From the NCBI GenBank assembly GCA_001931905.2, contig MSJI02000364.1:1-19974 (forward strand): a stretch of 19,974 nucleotides of DNA. Direction: 5' to 3'. The stretch's first letter is position 1. Each line of letters opens with the position of its first letter. Of the stretch, positions 9,823 to 18,498 are shown one piece after another. Position numbers and translations under genes: made by a program. This stretch comes from Cladosporium sp. IMV 00045. Its lineage: Eukaryota; Ascomycota; Dothideomycetes; Cladosporiales; Cladosporiaceae. The notes under the pieces are model-generated. The model was given only the letters and a program-made list of their open reading frames with translations. It did not search any database and was not told where the DNA came from.

Positions 9823-10236
9823 ATGCGCAACATACTCTTCATCGTTCTTGCAACTGCGACCAGCTCTCTGGCCGCCACGAGGAACACTGCAGACTGCAAA
9901 GGCCCGGTCGTGCACGTCTACGAGCACGATCGTAGCAACTGCGAGAACGACCACGACCAGCCGTACTGGCATTACCACGAGAGGTACGAAACGAGCAAAG
10001 GCTCATCTGGCTACCCGTACGAGAGCAACTGCAAGAACATCGACTCTCGCATGACGGGTGCCCACTCTCTGACCTACACGACCGGGGGCGATGATCTCTC
10101 CCACTGCAAGCTGCATGTCTACGAGAACAGGAATTGTGGTGGGCATGTCGAACGCTATCCTTTGTCTGGCCTCGGAGGATTTTCAGACTGCATTGATCAG
10201 GACTGGAAATCAGCCAAGGTCAAGTGCACGTCTTGA
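9823..10236 (+). CDS. Secreted cysteine-rich protein, possible beta/gamma-crystallin-like fold (137 aa)
   Basis: This is a single-exon gene. The N-terminus MRNILFIVLATATSSLAA is a clear signal peptide with probable cleavage near residue 18. The mature part has seven cysteines (25, 40, 70, 95, 105, 123, 135) and is rich in His, Tyr, Asn and Asp. Two related segments stand out: VHVYEHDRSNC (30-40) and LHVYENRNCGGHVERYPL (97-114), followed by W128-K-S-A-K-V-K-C at the end. The pattern of a strand with VYE, a small loop and Cys/Gly, then a terminal WxSxKVxC, recalls one-domain beta/gamma-crystallin-like secreted fungal proteins. I infer an extracellular structural, antimicrobial or effector role, and the fold assignment is tentative. 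It converges on the permease gene to the right with a 241-bp gap. Confidence 0.8.
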   Translation: MRNILFIVLATATSSLAATRNTADCKGPVVHVYEHDRSNCENDHDQPYWHYHERYETSKGSSGYPYESNCKNIDSRMTGAHSLTYTTGGDDLSHCKLHVYENRNCGGHVERYPLSGLGGFSDCIDQDWKSAKVKCTS

Positions 10237-10477
10237 TTGAGCGACACCCTCTTGAATCGTGGTGCAGCTATGGCGTTTGAATCCGTGGCAGGATGCAAAA
10301 CTCTGCGATTGGAAAGGCTCTAACTTTGCGCAACCAAAGTAGGGTCGATGGGAAGATGAGAACAGCCTTCGCGGCGTCAACATGCTCTCACAGTCGTGCA
10401 TTTATTCAGGGAGAACGATTTTCGATTAGCAACACAATGCAGCTCATCCAAACAAGAGTCTGTCTCTTCCCGTGTAC

Positions 10478-11550
10478 CTATTCTAAAACCATCCGGGTCA
10501 AGATACCAGCCCCAAACATCGCAGTCACTGTCACCAGACTCGAAGCTGACATAGCACTGAGGCCAGACAGCCCATGTCCGGAAGTGCAACCACCTCCCAG
10601 CCTAGCGCCAAAAGTCATGACCATGCCCCCAATGAAAGCTTGCCATGTCGGTATGGTTGAGTCGGATGCTAATTTTCCGAAGTTGGGTTTGCACGCAGAC
10701 AAGGCAAAGCTTCCAGCCATGATCCCAAGCGAGAAGATGACAGATGTTGATGGCAAATTTGGTCGCACTCCAGGTTTCCCTCGCAATGCGTTGAGTGCGT
10801 ATTGGCTGAGATGCTCATAGGCGGCCGACACACCTAAAGGGCTGCGAGTGAGCAGCAGAGACATAGCTTGCGCGCAGCCAATCAACAGGCCACCGAGCGC
10901 TGGAATCACCAACGACTGTTTCGTCCCAGCCGGTGTGTACCCCAGAAGGACTGCTACCGCTATCCAAAGTAACGAATAAACGGCCACTTCGGGGATACGC
11001 GACATCTCAGATATCGTCCTTCTGCAAAGTATCGAGTCCTGAACCTTCGGTTGAGCATACCTGCGCCATCCTTGCACCTGTATGTATATTGCAGCGCCCA
11101 GCAAAGCACCAGCAGCGGTGGCCTTTGCATTGGATATGCCTAGGGTAAGTTGCACCAGAACCGTTCCAGGACATGCACCCGACAGGGCCATCCCGATGCC
11201 AACTAGGCTGCCGCCTATCATATTCGCGTCAAACGGCGACCAAAGACTGAGGCTCGAGTTTGCCCGGACAGGACGCTCGAGTATGTGGAGTTTGTCGAAA
11301 GCGAGCATGAAGACGCTAAAGCAATGGAGGTAAGCGGATGGATCAAATAGTCAAGGGCAGCTCTCGTGGCGCTGGCTTGAGTTGTCACTTACGAGCTTGA
11401 GCCCACGGCTGTAGCAAAGGTATGGACCATGTGGAAGTCTGCTAGACGCAATTGATCGATGACAACTGAAGGAAGATAGACACCCGATGCTGTGAGCGAG
11501 GCGCCAAATATCGCACCTGTAACAGCAGCAGAGGCGCCGTGGGAAAACAT
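10478..11550 (-). CDS. YeeE/YedE-family sulfur (thiosulfate-type) permease, 331 aa
   Basis: The model is complement(join(10478..11315, 11393..11550)). The 77-nt intron starts GTAAGT and ends TTTAG, and its removal joins AVGSS to VFMLAFDKL in frame. The start at 11550 is the first ATG after an in-frame TAG. The product is a multi-pass membrane protein with the family's internal duplication: ALSGACPGT (Cys101) in the first half and GGGCTSGHGLSG (Cys296) in the second, plus LSACKPNFG (Cys261). Cysteines in equivalent motifs relay thiosulfate in the structurally studied bacterial YeeE, so uptake of thiosulfate or a related sulfur anion is the likely role. The exon 1 segment AIFGASLTASGVYLPS is typical of fungal members. 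It is divergent from the Zn2Cys6 regulator and close to two persulfide-dioxygenase-like genes, supporting a sulfur function. The coding sequence appears intact. Confidence 0.88.
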
Positions 11551-12134
11551 GTGCGAAGAGAATGTCGCCGGTGCAATCTAGCAACGGCCCGGGAGGAGCA
11601 GCGTGTCGGAGAGGTGCAATCGTGGGCTTGTTGTGATTCTCGCGGCTTTTGTAGGAGAAGATGCTGGGCCTTGGTGAGATTTTGGGCAAGATTGACAATT
11701 CTTTTACACGTGTTGATGATTCATCTTCATAAGTGAAAACCCTTGTACCATGCCACCCATATCACATTCCACAATCGTATCGGTCGCCAAGGGGAATAAA
11801 TTGGGGATTTATCGGCGAGCTCGACGGCGGTCAAGAGTTCACTGTCCCCCGAGCATTCTGCGATACCAGCCCTGATAGGAGGTATGAGGTCGTGCAGTGT
11901 GCGATATCACCGGCGTCTTCGGGCTTATATCTCGGGGCCGGCGACTTTCACCCGGTTGTGCTCGCGAACGGCGATCGGCGATGCTGCGGCTTGCAGTCGC
12001 CAAGCCCGATAATGGTCACCGAATGATTGCCGCGGGCTTTCCTCTCACCACAACAGCATCAGACCGGCGACCATCTGGACTGCGAAAGGCTGTATTCACC
12101 ATCGTCTTGACCTTCCCTCAACCATGTTGCTGAC
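11551..12134. promoter_or_regulatory. Bidirectional promoter between permease and Zn2Cys6 regulator
   Basis: These 584 bp serve the start codons of the YeeE permease (left, minus) and the regulator (right, plus). Visible elements are the palindrome ACACGTGT at 11705-11712 (CACGTG core, the type bound by bHLH factors such as yeast Cbf1 at sulfur genes), a TTATAT stretch near 11925, and several CGG/CCG triplets that could host a zinc-cluster protein. None can be assigned with certainty. No coding sequence is apparent. Confidence 0.4.
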
Positions 12135-13958
12135 ATGAATGCTGCCTCCTCCGATGGCACTGCCCGGCCGGCGCCTCTGGCCTGCGACGGATGTCGACGC
12201 AAACATCTCAAGTGCGACGGTGCCTCGCCTACGTGTGGACGCTGCCTGGTAGACGCTCTGGTCTGCTCTTACACGGCCTCCCGACGTGGTCTTGGCCGTC
12301 ACCGTAGACGTCGCGATCCGGCACATATAGGTTCCAATGCTGCTCACCATCACCGCCCACTGCCTGCTCTATCGGTAGCTGGAGCCGAAGCAGACAACAC
12401 CGCGTCATCAAATACGCCAGCAACCCTCGCTCTACAGCCAGGTGGCAACAGCAGCAACCATGCCGTCCTCCCTACTTGTCCACCAGTTGCCACCTCATCT
12501 CCATCGACAAATGCTGCCCCGGCATCCTCTAGCAACCCGCAAATGCCCCTGCCGTCTTTTGTTCCTCCGCCACCGTTGACGTGGGCGCTGAATGCTTCGG
12601 ACCGCGATCGCCTTCTCAGTCTGTTCTACGTCCACTTCTTTGCCGCCCATCCGTTCCTTGTGCCCAAATCTTTCTATGCGGCGCAACAGTATCCGCACTA
12701 CCTAGATCTGGTCGTATGCTTTGCCGGACAGCACTATGCAACATCAATGCCTGGCGCGTTAGGGCTACAGCAAGCTGTTTCTTCCGCCATGTCAGAGCCA
12801 GACGAACAAACGCCATGTCGCGTCCAAGCGCTGGTTCTTTACGCCATCATCCTTCACGTCCGCTATCAGCCGAAAGCGGCCGGGTCGTGTATCACACGTG
12901 CTGCCAACATTGCGATGCATCTGGCCATGAACGAGCCGGCCTTCGCCCAAGCAAATTCGGCTGGTACATCCGTGGTAGAAGAGAGTCTCCGGAGAACATG
13001 GTGGGAGCTATACATCGTCGACATCTACTTCGCGGCGATACACCGCCGTCCCGCTTCCCACGCCGCTTTTGCGAAGCCGCTTCCTTTCCTACCATGTGCC
13101 CAGGCTCTGTACGAGGCGGGACAATGTGATCAAAACCCCCCTACATTGCGAACGTTCGAAGATCGAGTTTTCGCGCCGGAACCCCAAGCCAGCTTTTCAA
13201 CCGTATGCTTTCGCATAGATGCGATCCGCATCATGGGCCGAGTTGGGGCCATGGCTTCCCAGAAGGATGCCTCCCCCGACAACATACAAGCACTAGACAA
13301 CGCACTCGCTGGCTGGGGTTACAATCTTCCATTCTGGTGTAGAGACGTCATTGGTCCTTCTGGGGATGTCGACTTATTCCTTTTCGAAGCACGCTGCTTC
13401 ATTGCATGCGCCACTATCATTCTTCATTTCCCCAGGAGTGATATGCCCGACACAGTCCCTTCTGCGAAAGATGTTGCCTGTGCGAACAGTCATACACAGC
13501 AGTTGGCGCCTTCCTCCAAACATCATACTGTCAAAGCGATTGCAGCTTCCAAAGACCTCGCGAACCTCGCCACTGTGCCATGGCCCCTGGACAGACACTC
13601 GCCTTTTTTCGTCTGCGGGCTGGCTTTAGGATGTATTGTTCAGCTCGCGGCAGCTTCTGTTCATGTACACCGCGGTGGGCTAGACTGCCTCCAGCAGCAT
13701 AGGGACAGAGTCGTTCTGATGCTTGGAGCATTGCAGAGACTAGGCGAGCAATGGATGCTCGCTCAAAATGCAGCACGCCGTCTTAAAGCAGTTGCCGAGA
13801 CCATCTTCTCGATGCATGGAGACAGTGCCTTGTCCCCTCGGGCAGCTTCTTTCCAAGACAGCGCTTTGGCCGACAGCGACAGCATGGAGAACAATCCACT
13901 CTGGTTTGATCTTTTCTCGATGGATGAAATGCCAGACGGTCTCCTCGATATGCTTTGA
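12135..13958 (+). CDS. Zn2Cys6 (zinc binuclear cluster) transcription factor, 607 aa
   Basis: This intact single-exon gene encodes a nuclear fungal-type regulator. The DNA-binding domain spans residues 17-44 with spacing C-X2-C-X6-C-X6-C-X2-C-X6-C (Cys 17, 20, 27, 34, 37, 44), followed by an Arg-rich basic stretch (SRRGLGRHRRRR). A Ser/Ala/Pro-rich linker covers about 80-150. The middle region (about 155-500) fits the fungal-specific regulatory domain, with the landmark ESLRRTWWELYIVDIYFA around 283-300. The C-terminus (WFDLFSMDEMPDGLLDML) is acidic with bulky hydrophobic residues, the look of an activation domain. Its position between the permease and the metallo-beta-lactamase pair suggests a pathway-specific regulator of the group. 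That role is inference from context. Confidence 0.9.
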   Translation: MNAASSDGTARPAPLACDGCRRKHLKCDGASPTCGRCLVDALVCSYTASRRGLGRHRRRRDPAHIGSNAAHHHRPLPALSVAGAEADNTASSNTPATLALQPGGNSSNHAVLPTCPPVATSSPSTNAAPASSSNPQMPLPSFVPPPPLTWALNASDRDRLLSLFYVHFFAAHPFLVPKSFYAAQQYPHYLDLVVCFAGQHYATSMPGALGLQQAVSSAMSEPDEQTPCRVQALVLYAIILHVRYQPKAAGSCITRAANIAMHLAMNEPAFAQANSAGTSVVEESLRRTWWELYIVDIYFAAIHRRPASHAAFAKPLPFLPCAQALYEAGQCDQNPPTLRTFEDRVFAPEPQASFSTVCFRIDAIRIMGRVGAMASQKDASPDNIQALDNALAGWGYNLPFWCRDVIGPSGDVDLFLFEARCFIACATIILHFPRSDMPDTVPSAKDVACANSHTQQLAPSSKHHTVKAIAASKDLANLATVPWPLDRHSPFFVCGLALGCIVQLAAASVHVHRGGLDCLQQHRDRVVLMLGALQRLGEQWMLAQNAARRLKAVAETIFSMHGDSALSPRAASFQDSALADSDSMENNPLWFDLFSMDEMPDGLLDML

Positions 13959-14396
13959 AAGGCAGTAGTACCAAAGTAACACTCAGGCTCAGCAAAACGG
14001 CAATCCATGTCCTGTTAACCGTGCTTTATTTACATGTGGTGGATCTTGCAATCTCCTGCAGTAACGCAATTTTGCCGGAAGTCGAAGGGAAAATGCCTCC
14101 ATTCTGAAATTCACGTGTAGAATTTGACGTCAACTGAGGTATTACGGAGGAAGACAGACCTCCCGGTCTGCTTACGTGCAAGCACGAACTCGGCTTTTTC
14201 GGGGACTCGTCAGCATCGGCGACTATACTGCGCCTGCACCTCGCCCGCAGATTTGTGCTCTTTATCTTACGCCCCTGCTGGTTTCATCGACCTTCTCTTC
14301 AGCATTCGGACTACGCCACAAACGAAAACTCTTGCAACAAGCTTCGAACCCGACCCCAGAAATCACCAAAACCTCATCAACATCGAAGTCAGCCGC
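13959..14396 (+). promoter_or_regulatory. Upstream region and leader of the metallo-beta-lactamase-like gene
   Basis: This interval includes TCACGTGT at 14111-14118 (CACGTG core), a CTTTATC element near 14260 and a CA-rich stretch just before 14397 that resembles a 5' leader. The reading frame of the downstream gene is open back to 14124, but promoter-like elements within it and the lack of family similarity before residue 92 of that frame argue that translation begins later. Confidence 0.4.
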
Positions 14397-15338
14397 ATGT
14401 GCGAACTTTGCCAATTCCTCAGCATGACAGCATCCGGCAGATCTCTGGAAATACCGACTGCGGCATGCAACATGTCGCCAGTCGTCCACGACGTCTACTC
14501 GCCCTCGACAGACACGTGGCAATACATTGTAGCTGACACCACTACACTGCACTGTATAGTGCTCGACCCTGTTCGCGACCGATGCGCAGACCCGGCTGCA
14601 ATGTCAACAGGCGCCGCCGACGCCATTATTGCTCTGATAAAGGACCGAGGCTACATTGTGGACTACATCCTCGAGACCCACGGTACCGGCCTCCAATGCC
14701 TATCCGCTGCATGGTATCTCAGAATGCAGCTATCGATGCATCAAGAACGTGCCCCGCAGCTTTGCAACGAGGCAACAGTCTCCGGTCTCGAATTCATGTG
14801 GAAGCGCAAGTACGGCGCTGGCAGTTCTTTCTCAACAACGATTCGCGCCGGGCTTGATGATGGGGAGACCATTCCTTTCGGCCACTTCTCTTTGACATGC
14901 ATGCACATGCCAGGCTTTGGCACACCATCTCGCCGTGCATATCTAGTGGGTAACGAACTTTTTGGCGCATACTCAATTGCTACGTTGAGAGAGGATATGA
15001 CGCATTTCAGCTTCGAGATCGCAGCTGTCGACGGGAAGAAGGACCCTTCCGAAGCTTCATCTCACCACCGCGAGGCTTGGACTTCGATGCAGCGAATTAT
15101 ATCGCTCCCTAGGGATTGCCGCGTCTGGCGAGACCAGGGCGATGGCAGTCTTTCACCTGTAGATCGGCCGTATGACTCGGTCGCCCAATGTGCGGCGCTG
15201 AACAAACACGCCAATTCCACCGAGGAGGATTTCCTTACCGACTTGCGAGTGAAAAGTACGTTGTGGCAGCTAGCCCAGTCAGATGAAAGTACGGGCAGTG
15301 GTTGGAAATCTCGCCTTGGGGCCTGGCTGTCGTTGTGA
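14397..15338 (+). CDS. Metallo-beta-lactamase-fold protein lacking metal ligands (pseudoenzyme), 313 aa
   Basis: It aligns by eye over most of its length with the ETHE1/persulfide-dioxygenase-like paralog at 15595-16821: STDTWQYIVAD versus ATGTWQYVVAD, YILETH versus WILETH, and VAQxxALNKH with TEEDFL near the end. The zinc/iron site is largely gone. HxHxDH reads H95-G-T-G-L-Q, the GHT motif reads PGFGT (F174 for His), the GDS aspartate is N186, and the TGHDYP motif is replaced around 245-249 (RDQGD). Only the first His survives. The frame is nonetheless clean. I chose ATG 14397 because homology begins after it and a CA-rich leader precedes it; ATG 14124 would give 404 residues. Catalysis is unlikely. 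A regulatory or binding role is possible, or early decay before stops accumulated. It is tail-to-tail with its paralog (256-bp gap). Confidence 0.75.
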   Translation: MCELCQFLSMTASGRSLEIPTAACNMSPVVHDVYSPSTDTWQYIVADTTTLHCIVLDPVRDRCADPAAMSTGAADAIIALIKDRGYIVDYILETHGTGLQCLSAAWYLRMQLSMHQERAPQLCNEATVSGLEFMWKRKYGAGSSFSTTIRAGLDDGETIPFGHFSLTCMHMPGFGTPSRRAYLVGNELFGAYSIATLREDMTHFSFEIAAVDGKKDPSEASSHHREAWTSMQRIISLPRDCRVWRDQGDGSLSPVDRPYDSVAQCAALNKHANSTEEDFLTDLRVKSTLWQLAQSDESTGSGWKSRLGAWLSL

Positions 15339-15594
15339 CCATCTCAATTCACGTCTTTTGTTGAACAGTCTCTTCTGACATTTTGTGTGATTGGCTCGCT
15401 CAGTGCATGCTATGTCCGTTTGGTGAAGATTACAGTAAGCGACAGCCAGTATTTGTCTCATTGCGTTGGAATCATTGAGTAATCGAAACCAGGACTGATG
15501 CGCATTAGGAAAAGTAAAAAGACGCCTGGCCACCATACAGAAGCGAAGTCCCGTTACTCCAGAGCTGAGATTGGCATTCGCGTTTCCTTCCTAC

Positions 15595-16821
15595 TTACCA
15601 CTGCGTAGTCTCAAGCCGCAACGGAATAGTCAACACCCGGTCACCAGACGACATTGGCGCAGGCAGTCGTCCTCCACGGATATTGATCTGTAACGAAGGG
15701 TGTAACAACTTTGGCTCCTTCAGCTGAAGATCACGTTGGCTGCGCATGTCCAGAAAGCTCTGCTCCGACACAATGTCTTGGAGGTAACGGTTGCGCTGCT
15801 TTTGGTCGGCCACGCTCATATACGGGACAGGGCACTCGCGGTCGGCCGAGGGATAGTCATGGCCCGTCCAGATTTTGTAACTGTCGGGTAGACTCAGCAA
15901 CTTGCGAGTCGAGTTGTACAATGCTTTGGCGCTGCCGCCGGGGAAGTCGCAGCGCGCGGTTTGAATACCGAATCGCCGCAAAAGATATTTTCTGCCACAA
16001 CCAATGTTAGTCAATTCTCACTCCTCATCTTCTAATAAGTTCTGACGATGCGAACCTTCAATGAGATAACCAACGTGATACGGGGTGTGGCCTGGGAGAT
16101 GCACCACTTTGGCTTTCAGGTTTCCGATACCGAATTCTTCATCATCGTCCATGAGCTGATCGAAGGCGCTGCTCAGCTCATGCTCAGACACGCCGTATCT
16201 CTGTCCGAACAACCGCTGGACCTCGCGGATTCGCTTTCCGATGCAGATAGGCGGCTTGAACCCCTGGTCTCCCTCGAAGGCGCTTTGGAGGTATGAGGCG
16301 GCTGTCGGATGGTCTGCGTGCACATGCGTCTCAAGAATCCACTGAATCCTATAGACCTTCGCTTCGATCAAAGATCGGAGGCGATCAGCAGTGTTTGTGC
16401 TGATGGTCAGCGTTGCCATGTCGAAATCCATGACCGGGTCGATGATGATAGCGTCCATGCTGTGCTTGTCGGCGACGACGTACTGCCATGTCCCTGTCGC
16501 TGGATGATGTATGCTTTCGATCATGGTTGACGGAGACGTGACTTCCGCGTGAATGCTGTTGACCATGTGATTAAGCGCCTGTTTGGAGTTGCGTCGTGCT
16601 GAAGAGGCGACCTCTTGTTGTTGCTCCATCTGCGTCTGAGGAAGCGATGGACCGAATTTCAAAGGTGTAAACGTAGGAGGAAGCCTTTCTGTAGATACAT
16701 CTACACCGATTGGGCGGCTCGAGTTGAGTATCTCCAATGGTTTGGGCAGCAGAGCGCGGACGTTGGTGGCTTCTCGGCTAAAGGCTCTGGAGGCAACTGC
16801 GAATGGGACTCTCGTACACAT
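15595..16821 (-). pseudogene. Persulfide-dioxygenase-like metallo-beta-lactamase, frameshifted
   Basis: Enzymes of this type (ETHE1-like) oxidise glutathione persulfide to sulfite, often in mitochondria. Exon 1 (16056-16821) encodes an Arg-containing N-terminus that could be a transit peptide, then WILETHVHADH (ligands H166, H168, D170, H171) and LPGHTPYH (H245). A 64-nt intron (15992-16055, branch TGACTAAC, acceptor GGCAG) leads to NIFCGDSVF in exon 2 (15595-15991). Family members continue about five residues (like HADIG or NPDVG) before TARCDFPGG. Here only two bases separate the TTC of GDSVF from ACC of TARCDF, implying a 13-bp deletion. The frame then reaches TGA at 15894-15896. The rest of the C-terminus (TARCDFPGG, IWTGHDYP, LQINIRGGRLP) is well preserved in the other frame, so the lesion is recent. 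An unusual intron at this point seems unlikely. Confidence 0.82.
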
Positions 16822-17413
16822 GGAGGGGAGCTGTTGTTCAAGTTAAGTTGTTAATACAATTTGCCACTAGACGAAATCGTATGGAGCCCTACGTTGAAGA
16901 ACTCATGACCGTTTTCTTTTCAAATGCATGCTGAAGACCTACTTGGTAGAAGCCGAGTGAGGGTGGCTGCAAATCGGCGACTAAACGGGCCCGTGACTCT
17001 CGCGTCTTTAAGTCCCCGTCGCACCTGCACGCGTCTCGCCATTGCGCTATCTCCCAGTATATCTTCCTTCCGGTGTATCCGATGAAACGACAGCTTTAGA
17101 CAATGCTAGCATCAATGCGTGCCGTGTCACCTGCATTGTGCGTTTGACCGCCGTGTCGAATAAGTTAAACGTCGGACAAATCGATAAATGGGAGACTACC
17201 TAAGTGTTAACTACCCTCATTATTCTCAGTGCCAACGCCATATTCAAAACCATTTTTGTATCAAAATTGAAACTTCGCATTGCCGGATGGTTAGCCTCGA
17301 TGCCAACATTCGTCTAGGTATCGTCTGGTTGTTGAATCGGTTTGCGTACGTCATACATCGAAGCCCTGTCAAGATTTTGCCCCCGTACATCCGTGACGCA
17401 TCATTAGATGGAG
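16822..17413. other. Intergenic, promoter side of the metallo-beta-lactamase gene
   Basis: These 592 bp lie upstream of the minus-strand metallo-beta-lactamase gene and downstream of the minus-strand ketopantoate reductase gene. A 90-codon plus-strand frame at 17188-17460 looks like chance: it has no recognisable features and overlaps the reductase 3' end. I found no repeat or RNA gene. Confidence 0.5.
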
Positions 17414-18498
17414 CTAATCACTTCGTTCCACAGGCAGAGACCGGGTCTCCCGAAGTGTGATCAACTTTAAAAGCATATCATTCACCGGTGTTGCTATCCC
17501 AAGCCCCTTTCCCCTCCGCTGCCAATATCCGTTGATGAATCCCACCTCCGTGTTGCGGTTATGTTTCAGATCCCAAACCATCGAGCAGGTCGTGTCTCGG
17601 GTGTTGTGTAAGACGCCATTGACGGTGCGTTCCAAAGACTCTACGCTGAACCGCTTGGGCAATCCGCGGATTCCTTCTAGCTCTGGCATTGCTAACACGA
17701 TTGTTGATATTTCAGTCAGGATCGCCCGTCTTGTGGCTGGAAGAGAAAACAAGAATCTGTTCTTGGCTGCATGGATTCCACATAGTGGGTTGCAGAATGC
17801 ATTGATTGCCAGTTTCTCCAGTTGGGCTTGGAAAGCATCGGCAAACGTATACGATTTCGCGTTTAGTCGATTCGACCGGCAGAGCGTCTCAAGCAAGTGA
17901 ACTTGTGTTCGGGATAGATTATTAGGCGTAGATTCTCTTGGTTTGGTCCCAGCACGAGGAATGATGATGCCGAAGGCCCTGTATGTCTGATACAGAATGA
18001 GCCATTCATTCCGACTCCATGCGATGTAACGCCAATGATGTAGTTGGGTCGAGTAAGCTCATCACGGAATAGCTCTGCGTTGAGTGCATTAATGACGCCG
18101 CAGCTATCTTGTAGAAGAACTACTGTCGAAGCGGCGGATAGTCGTGGCACGAGGGGACGGACTGCGTCTACAGTCCGAATAGTCTTCGTACATACCAGGA
18201 GTTGCGAGATCGTATCTGTCGTCTGCAACTCAGGGTTGGAGATAAAGTCTCGACGCCCATGATGCCAAAAACCTTGCTTCAGGTACTCTGAATCGAAGCC
18301 ATACGCCGCTTCCACGCCGCCTTCGTAGGGTTTCAGGATGATCGATTTCCCCTTCCTCTCAAATTCCTCATGCAGCGTGCGTCGATGTAGAAGCAAGGTA
18401 AACGGCGGTGCGTCAGCAAGAGTAGCTAGACAATGTGCTGCAAAATTACCGATGCTTCCGAGCCCCAGGATATGGATTCGCTGCCTTGTCGATGCCAT
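17414..18498 (-). pseudogene. Ketopantoate reductase-like (ApbA/PanE) gene with a single-base frameshift
   Basis: The family reduces 2-dehydropantoate to pantoate with NADPH, and fungi carry several paralogs, some of unknown substrate. The 5' frame (18498 down to about 17900) encodes a Rossmann domain starting IHILGLGSIGNFAA (GxGxxG at residues 12-17). The 3' frame (from about 17895 to 17414) encodes the C-terminal helical domain with LEKLAINAFCNP (catalytic Lys) and SMVWDLKHNRNTEVGFINGY (Glu and Asn of the active site). The two frames overlap by 34 nt and must be joined by a one-base shift near 17894-17900, where ACTTG may have been ACTTTG. No GT..AG pair in this stretch repairs the frame. 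With one base restored the product would be about 361 residues, normal length. True mutation or a homopolymer sequencing error are both possible. Confidence 0.82.

Noticed and set aside
12581..13129. 182-codon frame inside the transcription factor gene
   Set aside because: It is an out-of-frame shadow of a long GC-rich coding sequence.
14124..14396. N-terminal 91-residue extension of the ligand-less metallo-beta-lactamase
   Set aside because: It has no similarity to the family, contains promoter- or leader-like sequence, and homology begins only after the ATG at 14397.
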